A stretch of DNA of 64,000 nt from Halomonas sp. McH1-25 (GTDB lineage: Bacteria; Pseudomonadota; Gammaproteobacteria; Pseudomonadales; Halomonadaceae): the NCBI RefSeq assembly GCF_022348165.1, contig NZ_JAKRFI010000006.1:62001-126000 (forward strand). The letters are read 5' to 3'. Below, one piece after another: positions 48,688 through 57,628 of this stretch (its first letter is position 1; every line of letters begins with the position of its first letter). The translations under genes were made by a program, and so were the position numbers. The notes beneath the pieces were generated by a model. That model was not told the origin of the DNA. It ran no database searches and saw only the letters and a program-made list of their open reading frames with translations.

Positions 48688-49528
48688 ATCGGATGCCATG
48701 ACTGACGACTACGAGTTTCGCTTCGGCGGGATCCGCCGCCTCTACGGCGCCCGTGCCGCTCACCGCTTCCGCCATGCCCACGTCGTCGTGGTCGGTGTCG
48801 GCGGCGTAGGCAGCTGGGCGGTCGAGGCCTTGGCGCGTGCCGGCATCGGCAAGCTGACCCTGATCGATCTGGATGACGTCTGCGTCTCCAATATCAACCG
48901 CCAACTCCACGCCCTTGACGGTACCATCGGGCGGCCCAAGGTCGACGTGTTGGCCGAGCGCTGCCGGGCGATCCATCCCGGCATCGAGGTCGTGGCCGAC
49001 ACCGCCTTCGTCACACCCAGCAATCTGGCCGAGCGCATTCCCGAGGATGCCGACCATGTCATCGATGCCATCGACAGTGTGGTCGCCAAGGCGGCGCTGA
49101 TCGCCTGGTGCAAGCGTCGCAAGCTGGGCCTGACGGTCACCGGCGCTGCCGGCGGCCAGACCGACCCCACCCGCATCAAAATCGCCGATCTGACGCGTAC
49201 CGAGCACGACCCGCTACTTGCCAAGGTACGTTCGCGGCTACGCCGCGATTTCGGCTTTTCGCGCAACCCCAAGCGCCGTTACAGCGTGGAATGCGTCTAT
49301 TCTGACGAGCAATTGATCTATCCCGGCAGTGACGGCGAAGTGTGTCTGCAGAAGCCCGGCCAGGGCGAAGCCACCCGTCTCGATTGTGCCAGCGGCTTCG
49401 GCGCCGCGACATTCGTCACTGGCAGTTTCGGTTTCGTTGCCGCCTCCCGGGTATTGGCCCGACTGGCGCGCGAGGCCGCCCGTCGCGCCCAGCCCGACGT
49501 TATCGAGGAGTCCAGCGATGCCACATGA
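48674..49528 (+). CDS. tcdA: tRNA threonylcarbamoyladenosine dehydratase TcdA
   Basis: E1-like ATP-dependent enzyme that cyclises t6A to ct6A. 284 residues. RFGGIRRLYGARAAHRF, ATP loop VVVGVGGVGSWAVEALARAGIG, LIDLDDVCVSNINRQLHAL and the C-terminal LDCASGFGAATFVT with the catalytic-region Cys. The ATG at 48674 lies within the truC end. An alternative at 48698 with GGA before it would shorten it by eight residues. tsaC in this window supplies an earlier step of the same modification. Confidence 0.93.
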   Translation: MNLSESDAMTDDYEFRFGGIRRLYGARAAHRFRHAHVVVVGVGGVGSWAVEALARAGIGKLTLIDLDDVCVSNINRQLHALDGTIGRPKVDVLAERCRAIHPGIEVVADTAFVTPSNLAERIPEDADHVIDAIDSVVAKAALIAWCKRRKLGLTVTGAAGGQTDPTRIKIADLTRTEHDPLLAKVRSRLRRDFGFSRNPKRRYSVECVYSDEQLIYPGSDGEVCLQKPGQGEATRLDCASGFGAATFVTGSFGFVAASRVLARLAREAARRAQPDVIEESSDAT

Positions 49529-49751
49529 CCATCCCCGCCCCGTACCGGGTATCTACCGGCACTACAAGGGTCAGACCTATGAGGTGCTCGGCGTGGCACA
49601 CCACAGCGAAACCGATGAGCCTTTGGTCGTCTATCGTGCCTTGTACGGCGACTATGGGCTGTGGGTACGCCCGCTCGATATGTTCGTCGAAACCGTCGAA
49701 GTGCAAGGCGAACCGGTGCGACGCTTCGAGATCGAGACACCTTTTCGCTAG
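49518..49751 (+). CDS. DUF1653 family protein
   Basis: 77-residue cytosolic protein of the DUF1653 family: PGIYRHYKGQTYEVLGVAHHSETDEPLVVYRALYG and WVRPLDMF are diagnostic. No known function. GAGGAG at 49505-49510 precedes the ATG, and the gene overlaps the tcdA stop by 11 bases, so translational coupling is likely. Confidence 0.88.
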   Translation: MPHDHPRPVPGIYRHYKGQTYEVLGVAHHSETDEPLVVYRALYGDYGLWVRPLDMFVETVEVQGEPVRRFEIETPFR

Positions 49752-49786
49752 CGACGTCGGTGCAGCGGGCATGCTAGCTCCCCTCT

Positions 49787-49801
49787 GGAGTGGTATACTC
49801 C
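49787..49801 (+). promoter_or_regulatory. purE promoter -10 within a palindrome
   Basis: GGAGT-GGTAT-ACTCC is a 15-bp dyad that includes an extended -10 (TGGTATACT, -10 at 49794-49799). A repressor bound here would block purE. The -35 is not obvious. The regulator is unknown and the dyad is not a PurR-type site. Confidence 0.45.
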
Positions 49802-49877
49802 GGCGCTTCTTTTAGACGGGACAACCCGGGCCTGCATAAGGCCAGTCATCGGCGTAAGCGAATCGAGTGGAGGGAGC

Positions 49878-50384
49878 ATGAGCGCACGGGTAGGCGTCAT
49901 CATGGGGTCGAAGTCGGACTGGGCAACCATGTGCCACACGGTGGATACCTTGGAGCAACTGGGCATCGCCCATGAAGTCAAGGTCGTCTCGGCCCACCGT
50001 ACGCCCGATCTGCTGTTCGAGTATGCCGAAACTGCTGCCGAGCGCGGGCTGGAAGTGATCATCGCCGGGGCCGGTGGCGCTGCCCACCTGCCGGGCATGG
50101 CCGCTGCCAAGACCTGCCTGCCGGTACTTGGCGTACCGGTCCAGTCGAGCATGCTCAGCGGCGTGGACTCGCTGCTGTCGATCGTGCAAATGCCGGCCGG
50201 CATTCCCACCGGCACTCTGGCCATCGGCCGCGCCGGTGCCATCAATGCCGCCCTGCTGGCCGCCGCCATGCTGGGCAACAAGTATCCCGACATTCGCCAG
50301 GCCCTGGAACGCTATCGTGCCGAGCAGACCCGCAAGGTCCTCGACCAGCCCGATCCCAGCCAAGCCAACGATCAGGAGACCTGA
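49878..50384 (+). CDS. purE: N5-carboxyaminoimidazole ribonucleotide mutase
   Basis: Class I PurE of 168 residues in purine synthesis, converting N5-CAIR to [28 protein letters not shown] (catalytic His) and [16 protein letters not shown] are conserved. purK follows after 3 bases, so the pair works in sequence. Confidence 0.98.
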   Translation: MSARVGVIMGSKSDWATMCHTVDTLEQLGIAHEVKVVSAHRTPDLLFEYAETAAERGLEVIIAGAGGAAHLPGMAAAKTCLPVLGVPVQSSMLSGVDSLLSIVQMPAGIPTGTLAIGRAGAINAALLAAAMLGNKYPDIRQALERYRAEQTRKVLDQPDPSQANDQET

Positions 50385-50387
50385 ACC

Positions 50388-51479
50388 ATGCGTATCGGAG
50401 TGATCGGTGGCGGCCAGCTCGGTCGCATGCTGGCCGAGGCCGGGGCCGGTTTCGATGCCCGCTTCGTGTTCCTCGACCCGTCGGACTCCGCGTGTGCCGC
50501 CGTGCACGGTCGGCATGTCCAGGCCGATTGGGACGACACCGCCGCGCTCGAGCAGTTGCTCGCCCACAGTGACGTGATCACCTTCGAGTTTGAAAACGTC
50601 TCGTCGGACGTCGTGGCCATGCTCGCCGAACAGCGCCCCGCCTATCCCCCGGCTCGTGCATTGGCAACCGCGCGTGATCGCTGGTCGGAAAAGAGCCTGT
50701 TCCAGTCGCTGGGCATCCCTCTTCCACCGGTAGCGAAAGTCGACAGTCAGGCCGATCTCGACGCCGCGGTGGCCGAGATCGGCCTGCCGGCCGTGCTCAA
50801 GACCCGTACGCTAGGCTACGATGGCAAGGGCCAGAAGGTGCTGCGCCAGACCGGGGATGTGACTGGAGCCTTCGCCGAGCTGGGCAGCGTGCCGCTGGTG
50901 CTCGAGGGCTTCGTCGACTTCGATCACGAAGTCTCGGTGATTGCGGTACGTGGCCGTGACGGCGAGACTCGGGTCTGGCCGCTGGTGCGCAACGAACATC
51001 GCCAGGGCATGCTGCACCGCTCGGTGCCTCAGGTAGACCACCCGCTGCAGACCCAGGCCGAGGACTACGCCAACCGCGTCCTGGCCGAGCTCGATTATGT
51101 TGGCGTGATGGCCTTCGAGTTCTTCGTCCAGGGCGAGACCCTGCTGGCCAATGAAATCGCCCCGCGCGTGCACAACTCCGGTCACTGGACCATCGAGGGT
51201 GCCGAAACCAGTCAGTTCGAGAACCACCTGCGTGCCGTCTGCGGCCTGCCGCTGGGTTCGACGGCACGTTTGGCACCCTGTGCCATGCTCAACATCATCG
51301 GCGCCCTGCCCGAGCGCGATGCCGTACTGGCAATTCCGGGCACCCGTTGGCATGACTATGGCAAGGCGCCCCGTCCGGGACGCAAGATCGGTCATATCAC
51401 CGTGCTGGCGGCCAGCGAAGCCCAGTTACAGGAACGTGCGACTGCCGTGGAGCGGTTGCTGACCAACGACTTGGGCTGA
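50388..51479 (+). CDS. purK: N5-carboxyaminoimidazole ribonucleotide synthase
   Basis: ATP-grasp enzyme that carboxylates AIR with bicarbonate. 363 residues. N-terminal IGVIGGGQLGRMLAEAG, LKTRTLGYDGKGQ in the ATP lid, GFVDFDHEVSVIAVRG and the metal-binding NEIAPRVHNSGHWTIEGAETSQFENHLRAV. AGGAG at 50374-50378. Ends the purEK operon. Confidence 0.98.
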   Translation: MRIGVIGGGQLGRMLAEAGAGFDARFVFLDPSDSACAAVHGRHVQADWDDTAALEQLLAHSDVITFEFENVSSDVVAMLAEQRPAYPPARALATARDRWSEKSLFQSLGIPLPPVAKVDSQADLDAAVAEIGLPAVLKTRTLGYDGKGQKVLRQTGDVTGAFAELGSVPLVLEGFVDFDHEVSVIAVRGRDGETRVWPLVRNEHRQGMLHRSVPQVDHPLQTQAEDYANRVLAELDYVGVMAFEFFVQGETLLANEIAPRVHNSGHWTIEGAETSQFENHLRAVCGLPLGSTARLAPCAMLNIIGALPERDAVLAIPGTRWHDYGKAPRPGRKIGHITVLAASEAQLQERATAVERLLTNDLG

Positions 51480-51504
51480 TCAATCTTCCATGTCTCACGT
51501 ATAA

Positions 51505-51540
51505 ACGCCAAGGGCGCCCATCGGGCACCCTTGGCGTTAT
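51505..51540. terminator. terminator between purK and bfr
   Basis: ACGCCAAGGG pairs with CCCTTGGCGT, with an inner GCCC/GGGC extension and ATC loop, then TAT. It sits between convergent genes and could serve both. Confidence 0.65.
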
Positions 51541-51562
51541 AGCGATGCAGTAACGAAGACGA

Positions 51563-52042
51563 TCAATCCTCGTCGGCGTGCATCTGCTTCTGCAGATAGT
51601 TCTCGATACCCACCTTGTCGATCAGGCTGAGCTCGGTCTCCAGCGCATCGATGTGCTCTTCCTCGTCATCGAGGATTTCACGGAACAGATCGCGGCTGAC
51701 GTAGTCGCGCACCTGCTCGCAATAGGTGATGGCCTCGATCAGGTCGTTACGCCCCTTGTGCTCCGCCGCCAGATCGGCCTCGAGCATTTCGCGCGTGTTT
51801 TCGCCGATGTGCAGCTTGCCGAGATCCTGCAGGTTGGGAATCCCTTCCAGGAAGAGGATACGCTCGATCAGCTTGTCGGCATGGTTCATCTCGTCGATGG
51901 ACTCGTCGTACTCCCACTTGGCCAGCTTCATCAGGCCCCAGTCCTTGTACATCTTGGCATGCAGGAAGTACTGATTGATCGCGACCAGCTCGTTGCCGAG
52001 TGTGATGTTGAGATGTTCGATGACCTTGGCGTCGCCTTTCAT
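51563..52042 (-). CDS. bfr: bacterioferritin
   Basis: Haem-containing iron-storage protein. 159 residues, four-helix ferritin fold. Ferroxidase ligands Glu18, Glu51, His54, Glu94 and Glu127/His130 are in place, and Met52 (IDEMNHADK) is the haem ligand between subunits. GAGGAG lies 7 bases before the ATG at 52042. The longer frame to 52084 is not supported. Downstream partner of bfd on the same strand. Confidence 0.96.
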   Translation of the reverse strand: MKGDAKVIEHLNITLGNELVAINQYFLHAKMYKDWGLMKLAKWEYDESIDEMNHADKLIERILFLEGIPNLQDLGKLHIGENTREMLEADLAAEHKGRNDLIEAITYCEQVRDYVSRDLFREILDDEEEHIDALETELSLIDKVGIENYLQKQMHADED

Positions 52043-52177
52043 GGTGCTCTCCTCACAAGTGCTTTTTTGAGCGCAGGAAGTCACGCCCGCTTACCCAAGT
52101 GCAGGAAAGTATCGACCATTACGAGGAAAAAGTCTAATTACGCCAGTAAGTTACGAATCTTAGTCGCATTTGCAATA

Positions 52178-52195
52178 AATTGGCGAATGCCAATT
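52178..52195. repeat. palindrome between bfd and bfr
   Basis: AATTGGC-GAAT-GCCAATT, a perfect 7-bp dyad about 30 bases after the bfd stop and 135 bases before the bfr start. It may end bfd transcripts or be an operator for bfr. Confidence 0.4.
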
Positions 52196-52225
52196 GAAGT
52201 ACGCCTAGGATAGGTTTGCAAGGTG

Positions 52226-52429
52226 TCAAACGGCGTAAGCGAGGTCCGCCCCGGCAACGAGTTCTCGCGCGACGGCATCGCGGGTGATGGACTTGCCCAC
52301 ACAGGCGCACTTACCGCACTGCGTGCCGCAGCCGGTCTGTTCGCGTACTTCACGCCAGTTGCGTGCCCCATCTTCCACGGCCTGCCGGATTGCCCTATCG
52401 GATACGCCCTTGCATAAACATACGTACAT
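52226..52429 (-). CDS. bfd: bacterioferritin-associated ferredoxin
   Basis: 67-residue [2Fe-2S] protein that reduces and releases iron stored in Bfr. Cluster ligands are Cys4, Cys6 (VCLCKGVSD) and the CGTQCGKC pair at about residues 34-41. The helix-turn-helix-like fold DRAIRQAVEDGARNWREV is typical. Preceded by a Fur-like sequence, consistent with induction in iron shortage. Confidence 0.95.
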   Translation of the reverse strand: MYVCLCKGVSDRAIRQAVEDGARNWREVREQTGCGTQCGKCACVGKSITRDAVARELVAGADLAYAV

Positions 52430-52458
52430 TGGATCACCCCGCTTGCTATCGCGAAGTT

Positions 52459-52480
52459 AAATGTAAATGATTCGCATAAT
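52459..52480 (-). promoter_or_regulatory. Fur-box-like site upstream of bfd
   Basis: On the minus strand the site reads ATTATGCGAATCATTTAC then ATTT. It resembles the NAT-A/T-AT hexamer array recognised by Fur and lies 30-50 bases before the bfd start. Confidence 0.5.
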
Positions 52481-52556
52481 GCACCGCAAGCAGAATTGTG
52501 TAACTCGATAGCTACGATAGATAAATACAACCGAAACAGCGATCGATGAGAAGACG

Positions 52557-53015
52557 TTACGCGGATGTCCGCTTTCGCCGCTCGGGCTTGGGCACGACGA
52601 CGACCCGGGAGCGAGAAACGATATCGGGCCAGCTGCGCTTCTCACTATCGAAAAGGATCCACCAGTAGCCCAGTCCAAGGGCCGCCAACGAGACGATGGC
52701 AACGAGGAATCGGACCAGACTTTGCTGCAGCGTGATGGGGCGGCCCTCGTCACTCTGTACGCGTAGTCGCCATGCCTGCATGCCAAGGGTCATGCCGGCC
52801 CGCATCCAGAAGTAAGCAAAGAAAGCGAAGGTCACCACGAAGAGCATGCTGTGGAACAGTGGCGACTCGTTCGCCTCTCCCCCGTTGAGGGCCACGGCGA
52901 TGAATCCCACCAGCATCCACACCGCCAGCAGCACCAAGGCATCGTAGACCATGGCCATCAGACGGCGCAGCAGACCGGCGGGCCAGACATTATCGAGATC
53001 GGAGAAATGGCGCAT
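52557..53015 (-). CDS. RDD family membrane protein
   Basis: 152 residues, three transmembrane helices (about 24-42, 58-78 and 105-125). The N-terminal AGLLRRLMAMVYDALVL carries the Arg/Asp motif of the RDD family, and GMTLGMQAWRLRVQSDEGRPITLQQSLVR is also typical. Often found near lptFG. Some RDD members are Na+/H+ antiporters, but function here is not known. The C-terminus is strongly basic (PKPERRKRTSA). Confidence 0.87.
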   Translation of the reverse strand: MRHFSDLDNVWPAGLLRRLMAMVYDALVLLAVWMLVGFIAVALNGGEANESPLFHSMLFVVTFAFFAYFWMRAGMTLGMQAWRLRVQSDEGRPITLQQSLVRFLVAIVSLAALGLGYWWILFDSEKRSWPDIVSRSRVVVVPKPERRKRTSA

Positions 53016-53073
53016 GGTCGATGTTCGCAACTTGATGGATGTCCGCCAATAGGCGAGCGATGTCGGCTCAGTC

Positions 53074-54138
53074 CTAGCCGCTACGTCGCAACAGGTATAG
53101 CCCGAGTATCACGCAGCCCAACGTGGGTGCCAGGACCGCCCACACCGGGGAAAAGCCGAACACGGTCGAGGCCGGCGCCAGCAGATCCTGCAGATACTTG
53201 AACGAGAGTCCCACGATCACGCCGTAAAAGACCCGCGTCCCCGCCGCCACGCTACGCAGCGGACCGAATACGAACGATGCGGCAACCAGCACCAGCGAGG
53301 CCATGGTCAGCGGCATCAATACCTTCTGCCAGAAGTACAGCAACGGCTGGGTAGCGGCCTGCCCCTGCTCGCGCAGATAGGTGGCGTAAGCCCACAGTTC
53401 GCTGGGCGCCTGGCTATCGACATCTCGCAACAGGCGATTGAGCTGTGCTGGCGTGAGCTGCGTCTCCCATGTCATGCGTTCGCGGTGCTCCGCCTCGGTG
53501 CGCTGCTCGAAGAAACGCGTCACATCGGCATCCTCGAGCACCCACCGATCCTCCATCCACACGGCGCGCGCAGCATGCGTGGCTTCGACCAACTGCTGGC
53601 CGTCGAACTGATAGCGAGTCAGGTCGATGACGGTATCATCGGCACGGATCGCCCCAAAACGGTAGAAAACATCGCCCTCACGCTGCCACCCGCCGCGCTG
53701 GGTCAACACGGCGCCTTCTCCGGCCATCTGCTCCAGCCGCCAGGCTTCGGCGAACTGCTCGGTACGCGGGCTGACGAATTCGGCAATCAGCAGAACGGCC
53801 ACGATGACCAAGCCGATGGGCTTCATCACGCCCCACAGGATGCGGGTCAGGGAGCGGCCCGCGGCGCGCATTACGGTGAGCTCGTTACTCGAAGCCATCG
53901 CGCCCAGCCCGATCAGCGCCCCGATCAGCACCGCCACCGGCGCATACTGGTAGAAACGCCAGGGCAGACGCATTCCCAGGTAAAGCAGCACATCGAGCGC
54001 GCCGTAATCGCCTTCGACGTCCTTGAGATCGTTGATGAAGGCAATGACCAGATCGAGCCCCAGCAGCACCAGTTGCACCACCACGATGGCGGCCAGCACG
54101 TTGCGGGCAATATAACGGTCGAGACGATCAATCAGCAT
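53074..54138 (-). CDS. lptG: LPS export ABC transporter permease LptG
   Basis: Inner-membrane subunit that, with LptF and LptB, extracts LPS to the periplasmic bridge. 354 residues. Three helices in the first third (LDRYIARNVLAAIVVVQLVLLGLD...), the jellyroll domain in the middle, and three helices at the end. The ATG at 54138 overlaps the last base of lptF's TGA stop, showing tight coupling. The longer frame to 54405 lies within lptF. Confidence 0.97.
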   Translation of the reverse strand: MLIDRLDRYIARNVLAAIVVVQLVLLGLDLVIAFINDLKDVEGDYGALDVLLYLGMRLPWRFYQYAPVAVLIGALIGLGAMASSNELTVMRAAGRSLTRILWGVMKPIGLVIVAVLLIAEFVSPRTEQFAEAWRLEQMAGEGAVLTQRGGWQREGDVFYRFGAIRADDTVIDLTRYQFDGQQLVEATHAARAVWMEDRWVLEDADVTRFFEQRTEAEHRERMTWETQLTPAQLNRLLRDVDSQAPSELWAYATYLREQGQAATQPLLYFWQKVLMPLTMASLVLVAASFVFGPLRSVAAGTRVFYGVIVGLSFKYLQDLLAPASTVFGFSPVWAVLAPTLGCVILGLYLLRRSG

Positions 54139-55217
54139 CAGCGGCCCCCTCCCAGCTGTGCCCGGCGGGTCATCCACAGTCCCAGCAGTAGATAACCGAG
54201 ATGGATAGGCCACATGCCGATCGACACCGGCAGCGTCCCCCCGGCGATAGCATCCAGTCCCGCCAACAGCAGACTCAGATAACTGATATGCAGGAAAATC
54301 GCCGGCAACAGCTTGGCGAAACGGCCCTGACGCGGGTTGACCCGCGACAGCGGCAATGCCAGCAGCGTCAGGATCGGCACCATCAACGGCAGGCTGATTC
54401 GCCATTGCAACTGAGCCAAGGCCTCGGGCGTTCCCGTCTCGAGCAGCGCCTGCGTGGTCGCGTACTCGGGATCGTCGAGTTCACTGCTCTCCATGGCCCG
54501 AGACAGACGCACCGCATAGGTGTCGTACTCGAGACGCTCGGCCACGGCGCGTCCGGGGTCGACGCTGTAGCGCTCGCCATCGGCCAGGACCAGAAAGCGG
54601 CTGCCGGTCTCGGCATCGACGGTCTGGTAACCGCTGCTGGCTCGCGTCACCACCGTCTGCGGCGTGCCGTCATCGCGCCGCTGGCGTTCGCTGATGAATA
54701 CGCCCTGCATACGGCTCTGGTCGTCGTTCAGGCTCTCGGTATAGGCCGTACGCCCGCTGCCGATATCCTGGAAGCGCCCCGGCACGAGTGCCGAGAAGTC
54801 CAAGCGACTTTGCTGCTCCTCGAGCAGGATCTCGTTGTGGATCGCCCCGGCCGGTGTCAGCCACAAACTGCACAACGCCACCATGGCTGCTACCAGCACC
54901 GCCGGCAGCATGGTGACCTGCAACAGCCGGTTGGGGCTCGTGCCACACGCGACGAGCACGGTGATTTCGCTGTTGAGATAGAGCTGCCCGTAGGCCAGCA
55001 GAATACCGAGAAAGAATGCCAGTGGCAGAATCAGCTCCAGAAATCCCGGTAGATGATAGAGCATCAAGGTACCGAGAATGCTGGCAGGAATGTCCCCCTC
55101 GGCCGCGTTGGAAAAATAGCGGATGAAACGGCTACCCATGATCACCAACAGCAGCACGCCGGCAACGGCGGCCATGGTGACCAGGATTTCACGTGTCAGA
55201 TAACGAAAGATGAGCAA
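54138..55217 (-). CDS. lptF: LPS export ABC transporter permease LptF
   Basis: Second permease of LptB2FG. 359 residues. The start is a TTG at 55217: GGGAG is six bases upstream and the product LIFRYLTREILVTM aligns with E. coli IIRYLVRETLKSQ. The conserved SEITVLVACGTSPNRLL segment and the AEGDIPASILGTL loop are present. Six helices with a periplasmic beta-jellyroll between. Divergent from pepA. Confidence 0.96.
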   Translation of the reverse strand: MLIFRYLTREILVTMAAVAGVLLLVIMGSRFIRYFSNAAEGDIPASILGTLMLYHLPGFLELILPLAFFLGILLAYGQLYLNSEITVLVACGTSPNRLLQVTMLPAVLVAAMVALCSLWLTPAGAIHNEILLEEQQSRLDFSALVPGRFQDIGSGRTAYTESLNDDQSRMQGVFISERQRRDDGTPQTVVTRASSGYQTVDAETGSRFLVLADGERYSVDPGRAVAERLEYDTYAVRLSRAMESSELDDPEYATTQALLETGTPEALAQLQWRISLPLMVPILTLLALPLSRVNPRQGRFAKLLPAIFLHISYLSLLLAGLDAIAGGTLPVSIGMWPIHLGYLLLGLWMTRRAQLGGGR

Positions 55218-55391
55218 GACGGTCTCCCGATGTGGCTGGCTCCATGCATCGCACCTCGACAATGCCCGTTATCGGTGCGACATGCCTTCCATGAACGTGT
55301 TCGGTACCGAGTCGCGGTCCATGCAATGGCGCTCGCCTTTGCGTACACTGAGGGAAGTTCGGCCTCGTGCCGGCATTATCCAGATTCCTCA

Positions 55392-55450
55392 GACCCTTGT
55401 CTCGTCAAGAGACCCCTGTCTTGTGGAGAAGACCTTTGTCCAGTGGAGAC
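55392..55450 (+). repeat. three degenerate 20-bp tandem repeats before pepA
   Basis: Units begin GACCCTTGTCTCGTCAAGA (55392-55410), GACCCCTGTCTTGTGGAGAA (55411-55430) and GACCTTTGTCCAGTGGAGAC (55431-55450). The second and third share GTGGAGA and the third supplies the pepA ribosome-binding site. They end 3 bases before the ATG. Confidence 0.7.
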
Positions 55451-55453
55451 GAC

Positions 55454-56974
55454 ATGGAATTTCCTGTTCTCACCGTCAATCCGGCCAAGGTCGAGACGGC
55501 CTGCTTCGTGGTCCCGGTGTTCAAGGAGGGTGACCTGCTACCGGCAGCGGCCAAGCTCGATGACGCCAGTGAACGACTGATCGGTCAATTGATCGAGCGT
55601 GGCGACTTCGACCCGGCTCTCGGTAACGTGCAGTTGATTCCCTTTGCCCCGGGCCTTGCTGCCGAGCGCCTGCTGCTGGTGGGTCTCGGCGACCGCGCGA
55701 AATGCAACGAGGGCAATTTCCGCAAGGCGCTCGACGCCACCTTCCCGACCCTGGCCCGTCTGCCATTGGACGAGGCCGTGGTCGCCTTCGGCGACGTGCC
55801 GGTCCCCGAGCGCGATGCCGCCTGGAAATCGCGCATGATCGCCGAAGCCACTCTGCGCGCCGTCTATCGCTTCGATACCTTCAAGTCCGAGCCGGCGCCT
55901 GCCCCGCGCCTGGAACGGGTCGGCCTGTCGGTCAGCGACAGTGCCGAAGCCACGGCCAGCGAACTGGGTGCACGCATCGGTCATGCCCTCGGTCACGGCA
56001 TCAACTATGCACGTACCCTAGGCAACCTGCCCGGCAACGTCTGCACGCCCAGCTATCTGGCCGATCAGGCCGTGCAACTGGGACGCGATTCCGCAGGCAG
56101 CCTGTCCGTGGACATCCTCGACGAAGAGGCTCTCGAGGCGCTGGGCGCCCGCACCCTGCTCTCGGTCGGTCGCGGCAGTGCCGAGCCATCGCGCCTGATC
56201 GTCATGCGCTATCAGGGTGCCGAGAGCGACGATGAGGCACCCCATGTTCTGGTCGGCAAGGGCATCACCTTCGACACCGGAGGCATCTCGCTCAAGCCCG
56301 GCGCCGACATGGACGAGATGAAATTCGACATGTGTGGGGCGGCCAGCGTGTTCGGCACCATGAAGGCCGTGCTGGCGATCAAGCCCAAGCTCAACGTGAT
56401 CGGCATCGTTGCTGCAGCCGAAAACATGCCCGACGGGCTGGCCACCAAGCCCGGCGATATCATCAAGACCCTCAAGGGTCTGACCGTCGAGGTCCTTAAC
56501 ACCGATGCCGAAGGCCGTCTGGCGCTGTGCGATGCCCTGACCTATGCCGAGCGCTTCGAGCCGGCCAGCGTGGTCGATATCGCCACCTTGACCGGGGCCT
56601 GCGTGATCGCTCTCGGCTCACATGCCACCGGCCTGTTCTCGAATGACGACGATCTCGCCCTGGACCTGCTGGAAGCGGGCGAAACGGCCTGGGACCGCGC
56701 CTGGCACATGCCGTTGTGGGACGAATACCAAGGTCAGTTGGATTCCAATTTCGCCGACATGGCCAACATCGGCGGTCGTCCTGCCGGCGCGATCACGGCA
56801 GCCTGTTACCTGTCACGCTTCGCCGACAAGTACCCCTGGGCGCACCTGGACATTGCCGGCACGGCCTGGCAATCGGGTAAGCAGAAAGGCGCCAGCGGCC
56901 GACCAGTGGGCTTGCTGACGCAGTACTTGCTGGATCGCGAAGAGGACGTGCGGGACATCACCACCGACGCGTGA
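55454..56974 (+). CDS. pepA: leucyl aminopeptidase
   Basis: Dimanganese/zinc M17 aminopeptidase, which in E. coli also binds DNA at XerCD sites. 506 residues. Metal and catalytic motifs: VGKGITFDTGGISLKPG, KFDMCGAASVFGTMKA, NTDAEGRLALCDALTYAE. The ATG at 55454 comes directly after the third 20-bp repeat with TGGAGA. An open frame from 55367 runs through the repeats and is not preferred. Followed by a terminator and holC. Confidence 0.97.
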   Translation: MEFPVLTVNPAKVETACFVVPVFKEGDLLPAAAKLDDASERLIGQLIERGDFDPALGNVQLIPFAPGLAAERLLLVGLGDRAKCNEGNFRKALDATFPTLARLPLDEAVVAFGDVPVPERDAAWKSRMIAEATLRAVYRFDTFKSEPAPAPRLERVGLSVSDSAEATASELGARIGHALGHGINYARTLGNLPGNVCTPSYLADQAVQLGRDSAGSLSVDILDEEALEALGARTLLSVGRGSAEPSRLIVMRYQGAESDDEAPHVLVGKGITFDTGGISLKPGADMDEMKFDMCGAASVFGTMKAVLAIKPKLNVIGIVAAAENMPDGLATKPGDIIKTLKGLTVEVLNTDAEGRLALCDALTYAERFEPASVVDIATLTGACVIALGSHATGLFSNDDDLALDLLEAGETAWDRAWHMPLWDEYQGQLDSNFADMANIGGRPAGAITAACYLSRFADKYPWAHLDIAGTAWQSGKQKGASGRPVGLLTQYLLDREEDVRDITTDA

Positions 56975-57006
56975 CCCGCTCGTCCGGGCGGATATGACAA
57001 GACAGA

Positions 57007-57036
57007 AGCAGCGGGAGCGATTCTCGCTGCTTTTTT
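57007..57036 (+). terminator. Rho-independent terminator after pepA
   Basis: AGCAGCG pairs with CGCTGCT, extended inward to about 10 bp, followed by six T. A clear stop 32 bases past pepA. Confidence 0.85.
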
Positions 57037-57077
57037 AACGCTGCATGGCAAGCGCAGCCAGTTTCGGATAGCGAGTG

Positions 57078-57503
57078 ATGACCCAGATCGACTTTTACAT
57101 CCTTCCCGATACTTCCATCGAGGCACGTCTCGATTTTGCCTGCCGGCTGACCGAAACCATTTTCCGCAAAGGCTATCGGTTACACGTCCATGTGGCCGAC
57201 GAAGAACTGGCCAAACAGTTCGATGACCGTTTATGGCGCTTTCGCCCCGACAGCTACGTGCCGCATGCCATCGTCGGCAATGCAGACGTTCCCGTTCCGG
57301 TCACCATCGACTGGCGCGAGCCCCCGGAACCTGGCGTCGAGGCGATGCTCAACCTGCACCCAGAGATTCCCGAATGGTTCTCCCGCTTCGAACGCGTTGC
57401 GGAAATCATCAACCAGAATCAGGACGTGCTGACCGCCAAGCGCGAATGCTGGCAGACCTACAAGCGCCGCGGCTATCCGGTCAAGGCCCATCAGATCGGC
57501 TAG
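57078..57503 (+). CDS. holC: DNA polymerase III chi subunit
   Basis: Clamp-loader accessory that links the polymerase to SSB. 141 residues. Starts MTQIDFYILPDTSIEARLDFACRLTETIFRKGYRLHVHV and contains LWRFRPDSYVPHAI, both family-typical. The ATG at 57078 follows an overlapping GTG at 57075. Usually between pepA and valS, but here valS is 4 kb away. Confidence 0.94.
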   Translation: MTQIDFYILPDTSIEARLDFACRLTETIFRKGYRLHVHVADEELAKQFDDRLWRFRPDSYVPHAIVGNADVPVPVTIDWREPPEPGVEAMLNLHPEIPEWFSRFERVAEIINQNQDVLTAKRECWQTYKRRGYPVKAHQIG

Positions 57504-57564
57504 TGCCCTGAAGCAGCTTGGCGGCACGCTCACCAGTGAGCCGCTTGGGACAATTCCGTAAACG

Positions 57565-57599
57565 ACGCAACCCGCCGACATTGGCGGGTTGCGTTTAAT
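57565..57599. terminator. bidirectional terminator between holC and mqo
   Basis: ACGCAACCCGCC-GACATT-GGCGGGTTGCGT, a perfect 12-bp stem then TTTAAT. It lies between convergent genes, and the minus-strand side has CGTTTAC after it. Confidence 0.8.
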
Positions 57600-57628
57600 G
57601 ACACCCAGTGGATGGATAGCACGTGGGC

